Assembly (NCBI RefSeq): GCF_900104385.1
Contig: NZ_FNJA01000009.1
Location: forward strand, 1-64,000
Source of the DNA: Rhodoferax sp. OV413
GTDB lineage: Bacteria; Pseudomonadota; Gammaproteobacteria; Burkholderiales; Burkholderiaceae_C
Length of the DNA stretch: 64,000 bases
Direction of reading: 5' to 3'
The translations under genes were made by a program, and so were the position numbers. Of the stretch, positions 46,741 through 55,321 are shown in pieces; the stretch's first letter is position 1, and each line of letters begins with the position of its first letter. The notes below the pieces were generated by a model. That model did no database searches. It saw only the letters and a program-made list of their open reading frames with translations, and was not told where the DNA came from.

Positions 46741-47421
46741 ATGCACATCCTGTTGGCAGAAGACGAACACGCACTCGGCGAATGGCTGGCCAAGGCCCTG
46801 GAGCAAAGCGGCCACCGGGTCGACTGGCGCGACGACGGCCGGCTGGTGGAAAGCGCGCTGGCCGACTGCGACTACGACGTGCTGGTGCTCGACCTGGGCC
46901 TGCCGGGCCGCAGCGGCAGCGACATCTTGCGCCGCCTGCGCGCCCAGGACCGGCGCCTACCGGTGCTGATACTCACCGCCCGCGACTCGCTGGCCGAACG
47001 CGTAGACACCCTGAACCAGGGCGCCGACGACTTCCTGGCCAAGCCGTTTGCGCTGGCCGAGCTGGAGGCCCGGCTCACCGCGCTGGTGCGCCGCGCGCGT
47101 GGCAGCGAACACCCGCGCTTTGCCTGCGGCCCGCTGGCCTTCGATGCGGTGACGCGCCAGTTCACCCTGGGTGCCGACAGTCTGCTGCTGTCGCCACGCG
47201 AACACGCGCTACTGAAAGCCCTGGTACAGCGCAGCGGCGAACCGCTGTCGCGCCAGCAGGCGATCCACCGCGTTTTCACCGACGACGAGGAAGTCCAGGC
47301 CAGCGCCATCGACGTGCTGGTGCACCGCCTGCGCAAGCGGCTGGAGCACAGCGGCGTCAGCATCCACACCTACCGAGGCCTAGGCTATGTTCTGGAAGCG
47401 GATTCGCCAAGCCAGCCTTAA
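46741..47421 (+). CDS. TctD-like response regulator (OmpR family)
   Basis: A 226-residue regulator with a receiver domain (phospho-Asp in DVLVLDLGLPG, about residue 51; acidic pair EDE near residue 8; Lys in LAKPFALAE) and a C-terminal OmpR winged helix (FTLGADSLLLSPREHALLKA to HTYRGLGYVLE). ATG 46741 gives the normal MHILLAEDEHAL start; GATAAT at 46728-46733 lies seven bases before it and may be a -10 box. It overlaps the kinase gene by 35 bp. By similarity to TctD/BctD it should control carboxylate uptake. Confidence 0.93.
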   Translation: MHILLAEDEHALGEWLAKALEQSGHRVDWRDDGRLVESALADCDYDVLVLDLGLPGRSGSDILRRLRAQDRRLPVLILTARDSLAERVDTLNQGADDFLAKPFALAELEARLTALVRRARGSEHPRFACGPLAFDAVTRQFTLGADSLLLSPREHALLKALVQRSGEPLSRQQAIHRVFTDDEEVQASAIDVLVHRLRKRLEHSGVSIHTYRGLGYVLEADSPSQP

Positions 47422-48775
47422 GCTGCGGCTGCTGGCCCTGCTGCTGCCGACCATGGCCGTGGCCACGGCCACCAGCCTGTGGCTGACCCGGGTCGATGCC
47501 GTGGCCTCGGCGAATGCGGCCTACGACCGCTCGCTGCTGGGCGCGATCAAGGCGCTGGACCTGAACGTGTCCACCGCCTCGGGTGGCCTGGCGGTGGAGC
47601 TGCCCTACCGATTGTTCGAATTCTTCCAGCTCACCGCCACCGGCAATGTCTACTTCCGCGTGGCCACGGCCGACGGCCGGGTGGAGATCGGCCATACCGA
47701 CCTGCCGCCGCCACCCAGCCAGTTGAAGGTGGGACAGCCACTGTTCTACGATGCCACCTACTTCCAGGAATCGGTGCGCGTGGGTGCCTTCATGCGGCCC
47801 TTCGAGGCCTCGCAGCCGGCCAGCGGCCAGCCGCTGCTGGTGATCCAGGTGGCCGAAAGCACCGCCTCGCGCGAGCAGTTCACCGCCAGCTTTGTGCGCC
47901 GCGCGGCCCAGCGCGATGCGCTGTTCGTGCTGCTCATGGGCATCGCCGTGGTGCTGGGCCTGAGCTTGGCCCTGCGCCCCATGGCCCGGCTGGCGCGCCA
48001 GACCCGGGACCGCGAGCCCGACGACCTGCGCCCGCTGCACGCCGAAGACCTGCCGCGCGACATCCAGCCGCTGGTGGACGCGGTGAACCAGCAGATCGCC
48101 CGCACCGAGGCCCTGGTGGCCCAGCGGCGCGGCTTTATCGACGATGCCTCGCACCAGCTGCGCACCCCGCTGGCGGTGCTGCGCGCCCAGCTCGACTACC
48201 TGCTGCGCGAAACCGACCCGGTGCGGCACCAACAGGCCTTGCAAGCCCTGTCGGATGCGCTGGGCCATGCAATCCGCGCCACCAACCAGCTGCTGACCCT
48301 GGCCCGCAGCGATGCGGCCCAGCCGCAGTGGGAGCCATTCGACCTGGGCGCACTGGCGCGCGAAGTGGCTATGGAGTTGCTGCCCGTGGCCCGGGCGCGC
48401 GGCATCGACCTGGGCGTCGACGCCCCCACCGAGCCGGTGCAGGCCGAGGGCGACCGCGGCCTGCTGCAGCAGGCGCTGCTGAACATCGCCCACAACGCCT
48501 TGCAGCACGGCCGGGCCCAGGGTGTGGTGACGCTGCAGGTGGTCGCCGATCCGCAGGCCTACCGCCTGCAGGTCAGCGACGACGGCCCGGGCCTGGACCC
48601 TGCCGTGGCGCAAAAGCTCGGCCAGCGCTTCGTCAAAAGCCGGGGCAGCCACGGCTCAGGCCTGGGCCTGGCGATTGCGCGCTCGGTGTTGGAGCGGCAT
48701 GGCGGGCAACTGCGGCTGGAGCCCCAGCCACAGGGCACGGGCGTCTGCGCCGTTTTATCCTGGCCCAAACCATGA
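47387..48775 (+). CDS. TctE-like sensor histidine kinase
   Basis: A 462-residue membrane kinase: helix 1 at about residues 13-33, a periplasmic domain (about 35-180, VELPYRLFEFFQLTATGNVY), helix 2 at about 185-203, the phosphoacceptor IDDASHQLRTPLAVLRAQLD (His about 255) and an ATP-binding domain with NIAHNALQHG (N box), VSDDGPGLDP (G1) and HGSGLGLAI (G2). It belongs to the TctE group that senses tricarboxylates through Bug proteins. It overlaps the regulator upstream and the Bug gene downstream (ATGA). Confidence 0.93.
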   Translation: MFWKRIRQASLKLRLLALLLPTMAVATATSLWLTRVDAVASANAAYDRSLLGAIKALDLNVSTASGGLAVELPYRLFEFFQLTATGNVYFRVATADGRVEIGHTDLPPPPSQLKVGQPLFYDATYFQESVRVGAFMRPFEASQPASGQPLLVIQVAESTASREQFTASFVRRAAQRDALFVLLMGIAVVLGLSLALRPMARLARQTRDREPDDLRPLHAEDLPRDIQPLVDAVNQQIARTEALVAQRRGFIDDASHQLRTPLAVLRAQLDYLLRETDPVRHQQALQALSDALGHAIRATNQLLTLARSDAAQPQWEPFDLGALAREVAMELLPVARARGIDLGVDAPTEPVQAEGDRGLLQQALLNIAHNALQHGRAQGVVTLQVVADPQAYRLQVSDDGPGLDPAVAQKLGQRFVKSRGSHGSGLGLAIARSVLERHGGQLRLEPQPQGTGVCAVLSWPKP

Positions 48776-49752
48776 GCCGGCTACACCGCTGGCTGCTGCT
48801 GGCCTGTCTGCTGACCGGCACTGTCCAGGCCGGCCTGCCCGAGGGCGCGCGCTGCATTGCCCCGGCCAAGGGCGGCGGCGGCTTTGACCTGACCTGCCAG
48901 CTGGTGCGCGACATGCTGCAGGCCGCGGGCCAGACCCGCGTGCCGCTGGCGATTGCCTACCAGCCGGGCGGCATAGGCGCACTGGCCTTCCACAGCACGG
49001 TGAGCCAGCGGCCGGCCGAGGGCCAGACCATCGTGGCGTTTTCTTCGGGTTCGCTGCTGAACCTGGCGCAGGGCCGGTTTGGCCCCTACAGCGCGCGCGA
49101 TGTGCGCTGGTTGGCCGCCCTGGGTATGGACTACGGCGTGGTGGCGGTGCGCCAGGACGCGCCCTACCGCAGCCTGCGCCAGCTGCTGGACGCGCTGCGC
49201 AGCGACCCGAACCGGATTGTGTTTGGCGCGGGCGGTGCCATCGGCAGCCAGGACTGGATGAAGGCCGCGCTGCTGGCCCGGGCCGCTGGCGTCAGCCACA
49301 AGTCCATGCGCTTCGTGGCTTTTGAGGGCGGCGGCGAGGCATTGACCGCCTTGCGCGGCGACCACGTGCAGGTGCTGGCCGGAGATGCCGCCGAGGTCGG
49401 GCGGCAAATCGACCAGGGCGTGCCCGTGCGGGTGCTGGCCGTGCTGTCCAGCCAGCGCCTGCCCGGGCGCTGGGCCCAGGTGCCGACCGCCAAGGAGCAG
49501 GGTTTCGACATCCAGTGGCCCATCGTGCGCGGCGTCTACCTCGGCCCCCAGGTCAGCGAGCGCGAGGTGCGCGACTGGAACGATGCGCTGGCCCGGGCCG
49601 CTGCGCACCCGGCCCTGGCCCAGCAGCTGGTGCAGGCCGGCCTGCAACCCGGCTGGGTCAGCGGCCCGGCGCTGGACGCGCTGGTGGCGCGCCAGACCGC
49701 TGAATACCAGCGGCTGGCGGCCGAGTTCGGTCTGGCCCGCCGGGTGCCGTGA
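48772..49752 (+). CDS. Bug/TctC-family solute-binding protein, coupled to TctDE
   Basis: A 326-residue exported protein (signal MSRLHRWLLLACLLTGTVQA). It is a more divergent Bug member: CIAPAKGGGGFDLTCQLVRD, IAYQPGGIGALAFHSTVSQR, FEGGGEALTALRGDHVQVLA and VPTAKEQGFDIQWPIVRG. A Cys pair (CIAP, LTC) near the ligand site is unusual for the family and may form a disulfide. The 4-bp ATGA overlap with the kinase means strict co-expression, so a role as periplasmic sensor for this kinase is more likely than bulk transport. Confidence 0.88.
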   Translation: MSRLHRWLLLACLLTGTVQAGLPEGARCIAPAKGGGGFDLTCQLVRDMLQAAGQTRVPLAIAYQPGGIGALAFHSTVSQRPAEGQTIVAFSSGSLLNLAQGRFGPYSARDVRWLAALGMDYGVVAVRQDAPYRSLRQLLDALRSDPNRIVFGAGGAIGSQDWMKAALLARAAGVSHKSMRFVAFEGGGEALTALRGDHVQVLAGDAAEVGRQIDQGVPVRVLAVLSSQRLPGRWAQVPTAKEQGFDIQWPIVRGVYLGPQVSEREVRDWNDALARAAAHPALAQQLVQAGLQPGWVSGPALDALVARQTAEYQRLAAEFGLARRVP

Positions 49753-49754
49753 TT

Positions 49755-49808
49755 GCTATCTAATCAGTAGCTGCTTGCGGTGATGGAATATGCGCCAGAG
49801 GCCGATTT
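49755..49808 (-). repeat. Intergenic palindromic repeat, family 1, copy 10
   Basis: Plus strand: GCTATCTAATCAGTAGCTGC, TTGCGG, a spacer, TATGCGCCAGAGGCCGATTT. It starts 2 bp past the Bug stop and reaches into the stop codon of the convergent dehydrogenase gene. Confidence 0.85.
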
Positions 49809-50755
49809 CATGCCAAGGCCGAGGCCAGCACCTTGCCGCCGGCGTAAAAGGCCCGCAGGTTGTCCACGGTCAAGACCTCCATGGCCTGGCGGGTTTCGCG
49901 GGTGGCGCTGGCGATGTGCGGCAGCAACACCACGTTGTCCAGCGCCATCAGCTCGGCCGGCACGTTCGGTTCGTCGGCGTACACATCCAGCCCGGCACCG
50001 GCGATGCGGCCCTGCTTCAGGGCCTGCACCAGCGCCGCCTGGTCGACCACCGAGCCGCGCGCCACGTTGACCAGGAAGCCGTCCGGCCCCAGCGCCTCCA
50101 GCACCTCGGCGTTCACCAGGTGCCGGGTGGCGGCGCCACCGGCGGTGATGACCACCAGGGTGTCGGCCCAGCGGGCGAGTTCGACCAGCGCGGGCTCGAA
50201 GGTCCAGGGCACGTCGGCCACCGGATTGCGGTTGGTATAGCGGATCTGCATCTCGAAGCCGGCGGCCCGCTGGGCGATGGCCCGGCCGATGCGGCCCAGG
50301 CCCAGAATGCCCAGGCGCTGGCCGGTGACCTTGCGCGCCAGGCGGAACTTGGCCTTGGGCCAGTCGCCGCGGCGCACAAAGCGGTCGGCGGCACTGGCGC
50401 CGCGCGCCACGTCGAGCAGCAAGGCCATGGCCAGGTCGGCCACGCAGTCATTCAGCACCTCGGGCGTGTAGCCCACGGCAATGCCGCGCTGGGCGGCACC
50501 GGCCACGTCGATCTGGTCCAGGCCGACGCCGTGGCTGGAGACCACGCGCAGCGCCGGCAGGGCCGCAAGCAACGCCGCCGACGCACCGGCCGGGGCCGAG
50601 GTCACCAGGCCGGTGAAGCTGGCGCCGTGGGCGGCCAGAAAGACCTGGGGATCGGCCTGGTCGGCCAGGCGCTGGACATCGAATTCGGCCGCCAGCGCGG
50701 CCTCCAGGGCGGGGGTCAAGGCGCCGTTTTGCAGGATGCGGGGGCGGGTGCTCAT
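49808..50755 (-). CDS. D-2-hydroxyacid dehydrogenase (hydroxypyruvate/glyoxylate reductase type)
   Basis: A 315-residue NAD(P)-dependent enzyme of the D-isomer-specific family. The cofactor fold shows LGILGLGRIGRAIAQRAAGF (about residues 145-164). The catalytic Arg is in VVITAGGAATRHLVNAEVL (about 235), the Glu in GLDVYADEPNVPAELM and the His in NVVLLPHIASATRET (about 283). ATG 50753-50755 is used; 26 upstream open codons are not family-like. It lies 16 bp after a Bug gene in the operon opposite the galactarate dehydratase. Reduction of hydroxypyruvate, glyoxylate or tartronate semialdehyde would fit that pathway, by inference. Confidence 0.9.
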   Translation of the reverse strand: MSTRPRILQNGALTPALEAALAAEFDVQRLADQADPQVFLAAHGASFTGLVTSAPAGASAALLAALPALRVVSSHGVGLDQIDVAGAAQRGIAVGYTPEVLNDCVADLAMALLLDVARGASAADRFVRRGDWPKAKFRLARKVTGQRLGILGLGRIGRAIAQRAAGFEMQIRYTNRNPVADVPWTFEPALVELARWADTLVVITAGGAATRHLVNAEVLEALGPDGFLVNVARGSVVDQAALVQALKQGRIAGAGLDVYADEPNVPAELMALDNVVLLPHIASATRETRQAMEVLTVDNLRAFYAGGKVLASALA

Positions 50756-50771
50756 GGGGTGGGTTCCTTGT

Positions 50772-51740
50772 TCAGTCGATGCCGATTTTCTTATCCAGGA
50801 TGATCTGCGTGTAGCGCTTGCGGTCGTTGGCAATCAGCTGCTGGAACTGCGCGGGCGTGCTGCCCTTGGGCAGAGCGCCCAGGTCGGTGAGCTTGCGCTG
50901 GGTTTCGTCGGCGGCCAGCACCTCGCGCACATCGGCGGAGATCTTGTCCACGATGTCCTTGGGCGTGCCGGCGGGCGCCAGGATGCCGATCCAGGAGATG
51001 GAATTGAAGCCCGGCAGCGCGGCCTCGGCCAGCGTGGGCACGTCGGGCAGCGCCGGCACGCGTTTGTCGCCGGTGACGGCCAAGGCCCGCACCGTGCCCG
51101 ATTTGATGTGGCCGCTGGATTCCAGCACGGTGGCAAACGACAGCTGCACGTGGCCGGCGATCAGGTCGGCAATCGCCGGGCCGCCACCGCGGTAGGGCAC
51201 GTGCAGCACAAAGGTGCTGGAGCCGCTCTTGAACATCTCGGCCGCCAGGTGCATGGAGCCGCCCGCGCCCGAGCTGCTGTAGCTGAGCCTGCCAGGCTGG
51301 GTCTTGGCATAGGCGATGAATTCCTTCACCGTCTTGGCCGGCACCTGCGGGTTCACCATCATCACCAGCGGCAGCTCGGCCACCAGGGATACGGGCTCGA
51401 ACGCGTGGTCGGCGTCGTAGGGCATCTTCTTGTACAGCGCCGGATTAATCGCCTGGGTGCCGATGTTGCCCATCAGCAAGGTGTAGCCATCGGCCTTGGC
51501 CTTGGCCACCAGGTCGGCGCCAATCATGCCGGCCGCACCGCCCTTGTTGTCGATCACCACCGGCTGGCCCCACTTCAGGGACAGCTTCTGCGCCACCAGC
51601 CGGGCCCCGGTGTCGGTGCCGCCACCCGGGGCGAAGGGCACGACCAGGGTGACCGGCCGGCTGGGAAATGCGCCTTGCGCCAGCGCCAGGCTGGCGGACA
51701 AAGCCGTGAGAGTGGCAAGCGCCAGGTGGGTGAATCGCAT
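50772..51740 (-). CDS. Bug/TctC-family solute-binding protein
   Basis: A 322-residue periplasmic binding protein with signal peptide MRFTHLALATLTALSASLAL (cleaved near AQGAF). Family markers are FPSRPVTLVVPFAPGGGTDT, VIDNKGGAAGMIGADLVAKA, SSGAGGSMHLAAEMFK, VPYRGGGPAIADLIAGHVQL and the C-terminal KIGID. It is the middle gene of the minus-strand operon, 29 bp after another Bug gene and 16 bp before the dehydrogenase. It probably binds a hexarate or another carboxylate linked to the dehydratase; not provable from sequence. Confidence 0.92.
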   Translation of the reverse strand: MRFTHLALATLTALSASLALAQGAFPSRPVTLVVPFAPGGGTDTGARLVAQKLSLKWGQPVVIDNKGGAAGMIGADLVAKAKADGYTLLMGNIGTQAINPALYKKMPYDADHAFEPVSLVAELPLVMMVNPQVPAKTVKEFIAYAKTQPGRLSYSSSGAGGSMHLAAEMFKSGSSTFVLHVPYRGGGPAIADLIAGHVQLSFATVLESSGHIKSGTVRALAVTGDKRVPALPDVPTLAEAALPGFNSISWIGILAPAGTPKDIVDKISADVREVLAADETQRKLTDLGALPKGSTPAQFQQLIANDRKRYTQIILDKKIGID

Positions 51741-51769
51741 GGTTTGTCTCCGTTGATTTTTGAATGCAA

Positions 51770-52726
51770 TCAGTCTGCAGAAATTTTTCGCGTCTCGATC
51801 AGCTTCTTCCAGCGTGCCGATTCGCTGGCCTGGTAGCTGCTGAACTGATCCGGCGTATTGCCCACCAGCTCAAAGCCCATGTCGACAAACTTCTGCTTGA
51901 CCTGCGGGTCGGCCAGGGCTTCCATCAGGGCCGCATGGATCTGGGCCTTGACCTCGGGCGGCAAGCCCTTGGGAGCCACCACGCCTTGCCAGGAGTTGAC
52001 TTCGGCATCCTTGACACCGGACTCTGCCAGCGTGGGCGTGCCGGGCAGCAGCGGCGAACGCTTGGCGCTGGCGATGGCCAGCACCCGCAGCTTGCCGGCG
52101 TGGATGTACTGGATCACGTTGTTGATGTTCTGGAAAGCCGCGTCGATCTGCCCGCCCAGCAGGTCGGTGATGGCCGGGGCCGCGCCTTTGTAGGGCACGT
52201 GCAGGCCCGAGGTGCCGGACTGCAGCCAGAACAGCTCGGCGCTCAGGTGGTCGGAGGTGCCGTTGCCGGCCGAGGCAAAGGTCAGCTTGCCGGGCTGGGC
52301 CTTCTCGGCGGCGATCAGCTCGGCCACCGACTTGTAGGGCGAGGAAGCCGGCACCACCAGCACATTCGGCGCCTGCACAGCAACCGTCAGGTAGTCGAAG
52401 TCCTTGCCCGCGTCATAGGCCACTTTGGACAGCAGATGCGGTGCCATGACCAGCGGGCCGAGCGAGGTGACCAGCAAGGTATAGCCGTCGGCCGGTGCGC
52501 GCTTCACAAAGGTGGCGCCTATGGTGCCGGTGGCGCCTGCCTTGTTGTCGACGATGACGGTTTGCTTGAAGCGCTCCTGCAGCTTGGGCGTGAGGGTGCG
52601 GGCCAGGGTGTCGGTAGCGCCGCCGGGCGGGAATGGCACCACCAGGGTGACGGTCTTGTCGGGCCACGCGAATGCGCTGGTCGAGAGTGCCAAGGCGGCG
52701 GCCGTGCAGGCCAGGCGGAATTTCAT
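51770..52726 (-). CDS. Bug/TctC-family solute-binding protein
   Basis: A 318-residue protein from ATG 52724-52726 with signal peptide MKFRLACTAAALALSTSAFA. Bug signatures are WPDKTVTLVVPFPPGGATDT, IVDNKAGATGTIGATFVKRA, GNGTSDHLSAELFWLQ, VPYKGAAPAITDLLGGQIDA and LPGTPTLAESGVKDAEVNSW. It is the first gene of the operon, with a strong promoter at 52805-52832 and a leader of about 70 nt. It is clearly a distinct paralogue of the next Bug protein, so the locus may recognise two ligands. Confidence 0.92.
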   Translation of the reverse strand: MKFRLACTAAALALSTSAFAWPDKTVTLVVPFPPGGATDTLARTLTPKLQERFKQTVIVDNKAGATGTIGATFVKRAPADGYTLLVTSLGPLVMAPHLLSKVAYDAGKDFDYLTVAVQAPNVLVVPASSPYKSVAELIAAEKAQPGKLTFASAGNGTSDHLSAELFWLQSGTSGLHVPYKGAAPAITDLLGGQIDAAFQNINNVIQYIHAGKLRVLAIASAKRSPLLPGTPTLAESGVKDAEVNSWQGVVAPKGLPPEVKAQIHAALMEALADPQVKQKFVDMGFELVGNTPDQFSSYQASESARWKKLIETRKISAD

Positions 52727-52804
52727 GGGGGTCTCCGAATCGTTGTCGTGGGGATTGCCGCCGGCGTGCATTGCAGGCAACACGGGCGGCCTTGGTTGTC
52801 AGGC

Positions 52805-52840
52805 ATTCTATTTAATAACGCTTGTATGTCAAACAACTTT
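52805..52840 (-). promoter_or_regulatory. Promoter and operator-like site of the Bug operon
   Basis: Minus strand: TTGACA (52827-52832), 16-bp spacer, TAGAAT (52805-52810). Upstream of and overlapping the -35 lies AAAGTTGT (52833-52840), sharing AAGTTGT with the perfect operator at 53663-53683, and TTGT-N7-ACAA spans the -35. Repression by the adjacent GntR protein is inferred. Confidence 0.7.
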
Positions 52841-52928
52841 AGAAAAATCAACGCAATCTGCTAAACAAGCCAAGGCGGACCTGTCAGAATCCAGCATCCT
52901 CGCACTGTCCCATCCGCCCCGGCCCTCC

Positions 52929-53645
52929 ATGAACGAATCCCTGTTGCACAACGTCGGCGTGGGCTCCCTGCCCGACCGCATCTACGCCCATGTGGTCGAG
53001 TCCATCCTGCGGGGCGACTTTGCGCCGTCCAACAAGCTGCCCACCGAGGGCGCGCTGGCCAGCCAGTTCGGCGTGTCGCGGCCCACGGTGCGCGAGGCGC
53101 TGGCCCGGCTGCGCTCGGACGGCATCATTGATTCCAAGCGCGGCGCCGGCAGCACGGTGATACGCGCGCCCGGCTCGCCGGTGGTGGTGGCCACGCCGAT
53201 CAAGAGCCTGGCCGACATCGAGCGCTACTACGCCTTCCGCAGCTGCATAGAGATGGGCGCTGCCGCCGGGGCCGCCGAGTTCCGCGAAGAGGCCGACCTG
53301 GAGGCGCTGCGCCAAGCCTTCGACGCGCTGAACACCGCCATGGAAGCCGGCCACTCGGGTGCCGACGAGGACGTGCGCTTCCACCTGGCGATCGCCCGGG
53401 CCTCGCACAACCCGTTCTTCGTCACCACCATAGACACCAGCGTGGCGCCGATCCGGCAGTTCATCGAATTGGCCCGCAATATCACCGACAAGAAGAGCCT
53501 GGAGCGGGTGCGTACCACGCAGGCCGAGCACCAGGCCATCGTCGACGCCATCACCCGGCGCTCGCCCGGCGACGCGGCCGAGGCCATCCGCATCCACATC
53601 CTGAACGCCAAACGGCGGATCTTCGAGAGCACACAGCTGCCCTGA
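52929..53645 (+). CDS. GntR-family regulator, FadR subfamily
   Basis: A 238-residue regulator. The N-terminal winged helix (about residues 15-80) reads LPDRIYAHVVESILRGDFAP and FGVSRPTVREALARLRSDGI. The FCD effector domain (about 95-230) contains the metal/ligand residues DEDVRFHLAIARASHNPFF and the His in TQAEHQAIVDAI. ATG 52929 gives the usual N-terminus; the very long upstream open frame is antisense to a Bug gene. It sits between the Bug operon and the galactarate-dehydratase gene, both with matching operator-like repeats, so it is their probable repressor. Confidence 0.93.
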   Translation: MNESLLHNVGVGSLPDRIYAHVVESILRGDFAPSNKLPTEGALASQFGVSRPTVREALARLRSDGIIDSKRGAGSTVIRAPGSPVVVATPIKSLADIERYYAFRSCIEMGAAAGAAEFREEADLEALRQAFDALNTAMEAGHSGADEDVRFHLAIARASHNPFFVTTIDTSVAPIRQFIELARNITDKKSLERVRTTQAEHQAIVDAITRRSPGDAAEAIRIHILNAKRRIFESTQLP

Positions 53646-53661
53646 GAACAGCTTAGTTTGC

Positions 53662-53689
53662 TTGACAACTTTTCAAGTTGTCAGATAAT
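53662..53689 (+). promoter_or_regulatory. Promoter with embedded operator before the dehydratase gene
   Basis: TTGACA (53662-53667), 16-bp spacer, GATAAT (53684-53689). The spacer and -35 form the perfect dyad TGACAACTT-N3-AAGTTGTCA (53663-53683), so a bound dimer would block polymerase completely. AAGGAGA follows about 10 bases later and the ATG is at 53711. Confidence 0.85.
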
Positions 53690-53710
53690 TGCGGCCATAA
53701 GGAGACATCC

Positions 53711-55321
53711 ATGTCCGACGCCGCCCCACTTTCCGCCAGCGCGCCTGCCCAGGCCCCGCTCACCATCCGCATGCATGTGCGCGACAACGTGGCCATCGTG
53801 GCCAACGACGGTGGCTTGCCGCCTGGCAGCATCCTGCCCAGCGGCTTGGTGCTGCGGGACCGGGTGCCGCAAGGCCACAAGGTGGCGCTGGTCGATCTGG
53901 CCGCCCAGGCGCCGGTGCTGCGCTACGGCATTCCCATCGGCTACGCGCTGCAGGAGATTCCGGCCGGCAGCTGGGTGCACGAGCGCCTGCTGCAAATGCC
54001 CGACGCGCGCGGGCTGGACAACCTGCCCATCGCCACCGTCAAGCCCGAACCCCTGCCGCCGCTGGAGGGCTACAGCTTTGAAGGCTTTCGCAACGCCGAC
54101 GGCTCGGTGGGCACGCGCAACATCTTGGCCATCACCCAGACCGTGCAGTGCGTGGCCGGCGTGACCGACTTTGCGGTGCAGCGCATCAAGGCCGAGCTGC
54201 TGCCCAAGTTCCCCAACGTGGACGACGTGGTAGCGCTGGAGCACGGTTACGGCTGCGGCGTGGCCATCGACGCGCCCGACGCCATCATCCCCATCCGCAC
54301 CCTGCGCAACATCAGCCTGAACCCGAACTTCGGCGGCGAGGTGATGGTGGTCAGCCTGGGCTGCGAAAAACTGCAACCCGAGCGCCTGCTGCCGCCCGGC
54401 AGCATCCCGCTGATCGACGAGCGCAATGTGGCCGATGTGGGCAACACCGCCGAGGCCAAGCTCGACGTGGTCTGCCTGCAGGACGACGCCCATGTGGGCT
54501 TCATGTCCATGGTCGAATCCATCATGCGCCAGGCCGAAGAGCACCTGGAACGCCTGAACGCGCGCCAGCGCGAAACCGTACCCGCCAGCGAGCTGGTGGT
54601 CGGCGTGCAGTGCGGCGGCAGCGACGCGTTCTCGGGCGTCACCGCCAACCCGGCGGTGGGCTTTTGCACCGACCTGCTGGTGCGCGCCGGCGCCAGCGTG
54701 ATGTTCTCGGAAACCACCGAGGTGCGCGACGGCATCGACCAGCTGACCTCCCGTGCGTCCACGCCCGAAGTGGCCGCAGCCATGATCAAGGAAATGGCCT
54801 GGTACGACGCCTACCTGCAGCGCGGCCAGGTGGACCGCAGCGCCAACACCACGCCCGGCAACAAGAAGGGCGGCCTGTCGAACATTGTCGAGAAGGCCAT
54901 GGGCTCCATCGTCAAGTCCGGCTCGGTGCCCATCACCGGCGTGCTGGCCCCGGGCGAAAAACTCAAGCAAAAGGGTTTGACCTACGCGGCCACCCCAGCC
55001 AGCGACTTCATCTGCGGCACGCTACAACTGGCCGCCGGCATGAACCTGCATGTGTTCACCACCGGCCGCGGCACGCCCTACGGCCTGGCCCAGGTGCCCG
55101 TCATCAAGGTGGCGACGCGCAGCGACCTGGCACGCCGCTGGCACGACCTGATGGACGTGAACGCCGGCACCATCGCCGACGGCAGTTGCAGCATTGAAGA
55201 CGTGGGCTGGGAGCTGTTCCAGCTGATGCTCGACGTGGCCAGTGGTCGCAAGAAAACCTGGGCCGAGCACTGGAAGCTGCACAACGCCCTGGTGCTGTTC
55301 AACCCGGCGCCGGTGACCTGA
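53711..55321 (+). CDS. garD: Galactarate dehydratase-like (UxaA/GarD family)
   Basis: A 536-residue dehydratase, predicted to convert D-galactarate to 5-dehydro-4-deoxy-D-glucarate. The N-terminal SAF-like domain (about residues 15-95) includes [20 protein letters not shown]. The large catalytic part shows [53 protein letters not shown] and [20 protein letters not shown], with several Cys suited to Fe2+ binding. Length is close to E. coli GarD. Altronate dehydratase UxaA is the main alternative, but the undivided architecture favours GarD. No aldolase or tartronate-semialdehyde reductase gene is adjacent. Its 3' end overlaps the convergent hydrolase by 23 bp. Confidence 0.87.
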   Translation: MSDAAPLSASAPAQAPLTIRMHVRDNVAIVANDGGLPPGSILPSGLVLRDRVPQGHKVALVDLAAQAPVLRYGIPIGYALQEIPAGSWVHERLLQMPDARGLDNLPIATVKPEPLPPLEGYSFEGFRNADGSVGTRNILAITQTVQCVAGVTDFAVQRIKAELLPKFPNVDDVVALEHGYGCGVAIDAPDAIIPIRTLRNISLNPNFGGEVMVVSLGCEKLQPERLLPPGSIPLIDERNVADVGNTAEAKLDVVCLQDDAHVGFMSMVESIMRQAEEHLERLNARQRETVPASELVVGVQCGGSDAFSGVTANPAVGFCTDLLVRAGASVMFSETTEVRDGIDQLTSRASTPEVAAAMIKEMAWYDAYLQRGQVDRSANTTPGNKKGGLSNIVEKAMGSIVKSGSVPITGVLAPGEKLKQKGLTYAATPASDFICGTLQLAAGMNLHVFTTGRGTPYGLAQVPVIKVATRSDLARRWHDLMDVNAGTIADGSCSIEDVGWELFQLMLDVASGRKKTWAEHWKLHNALVLFNPAPVT

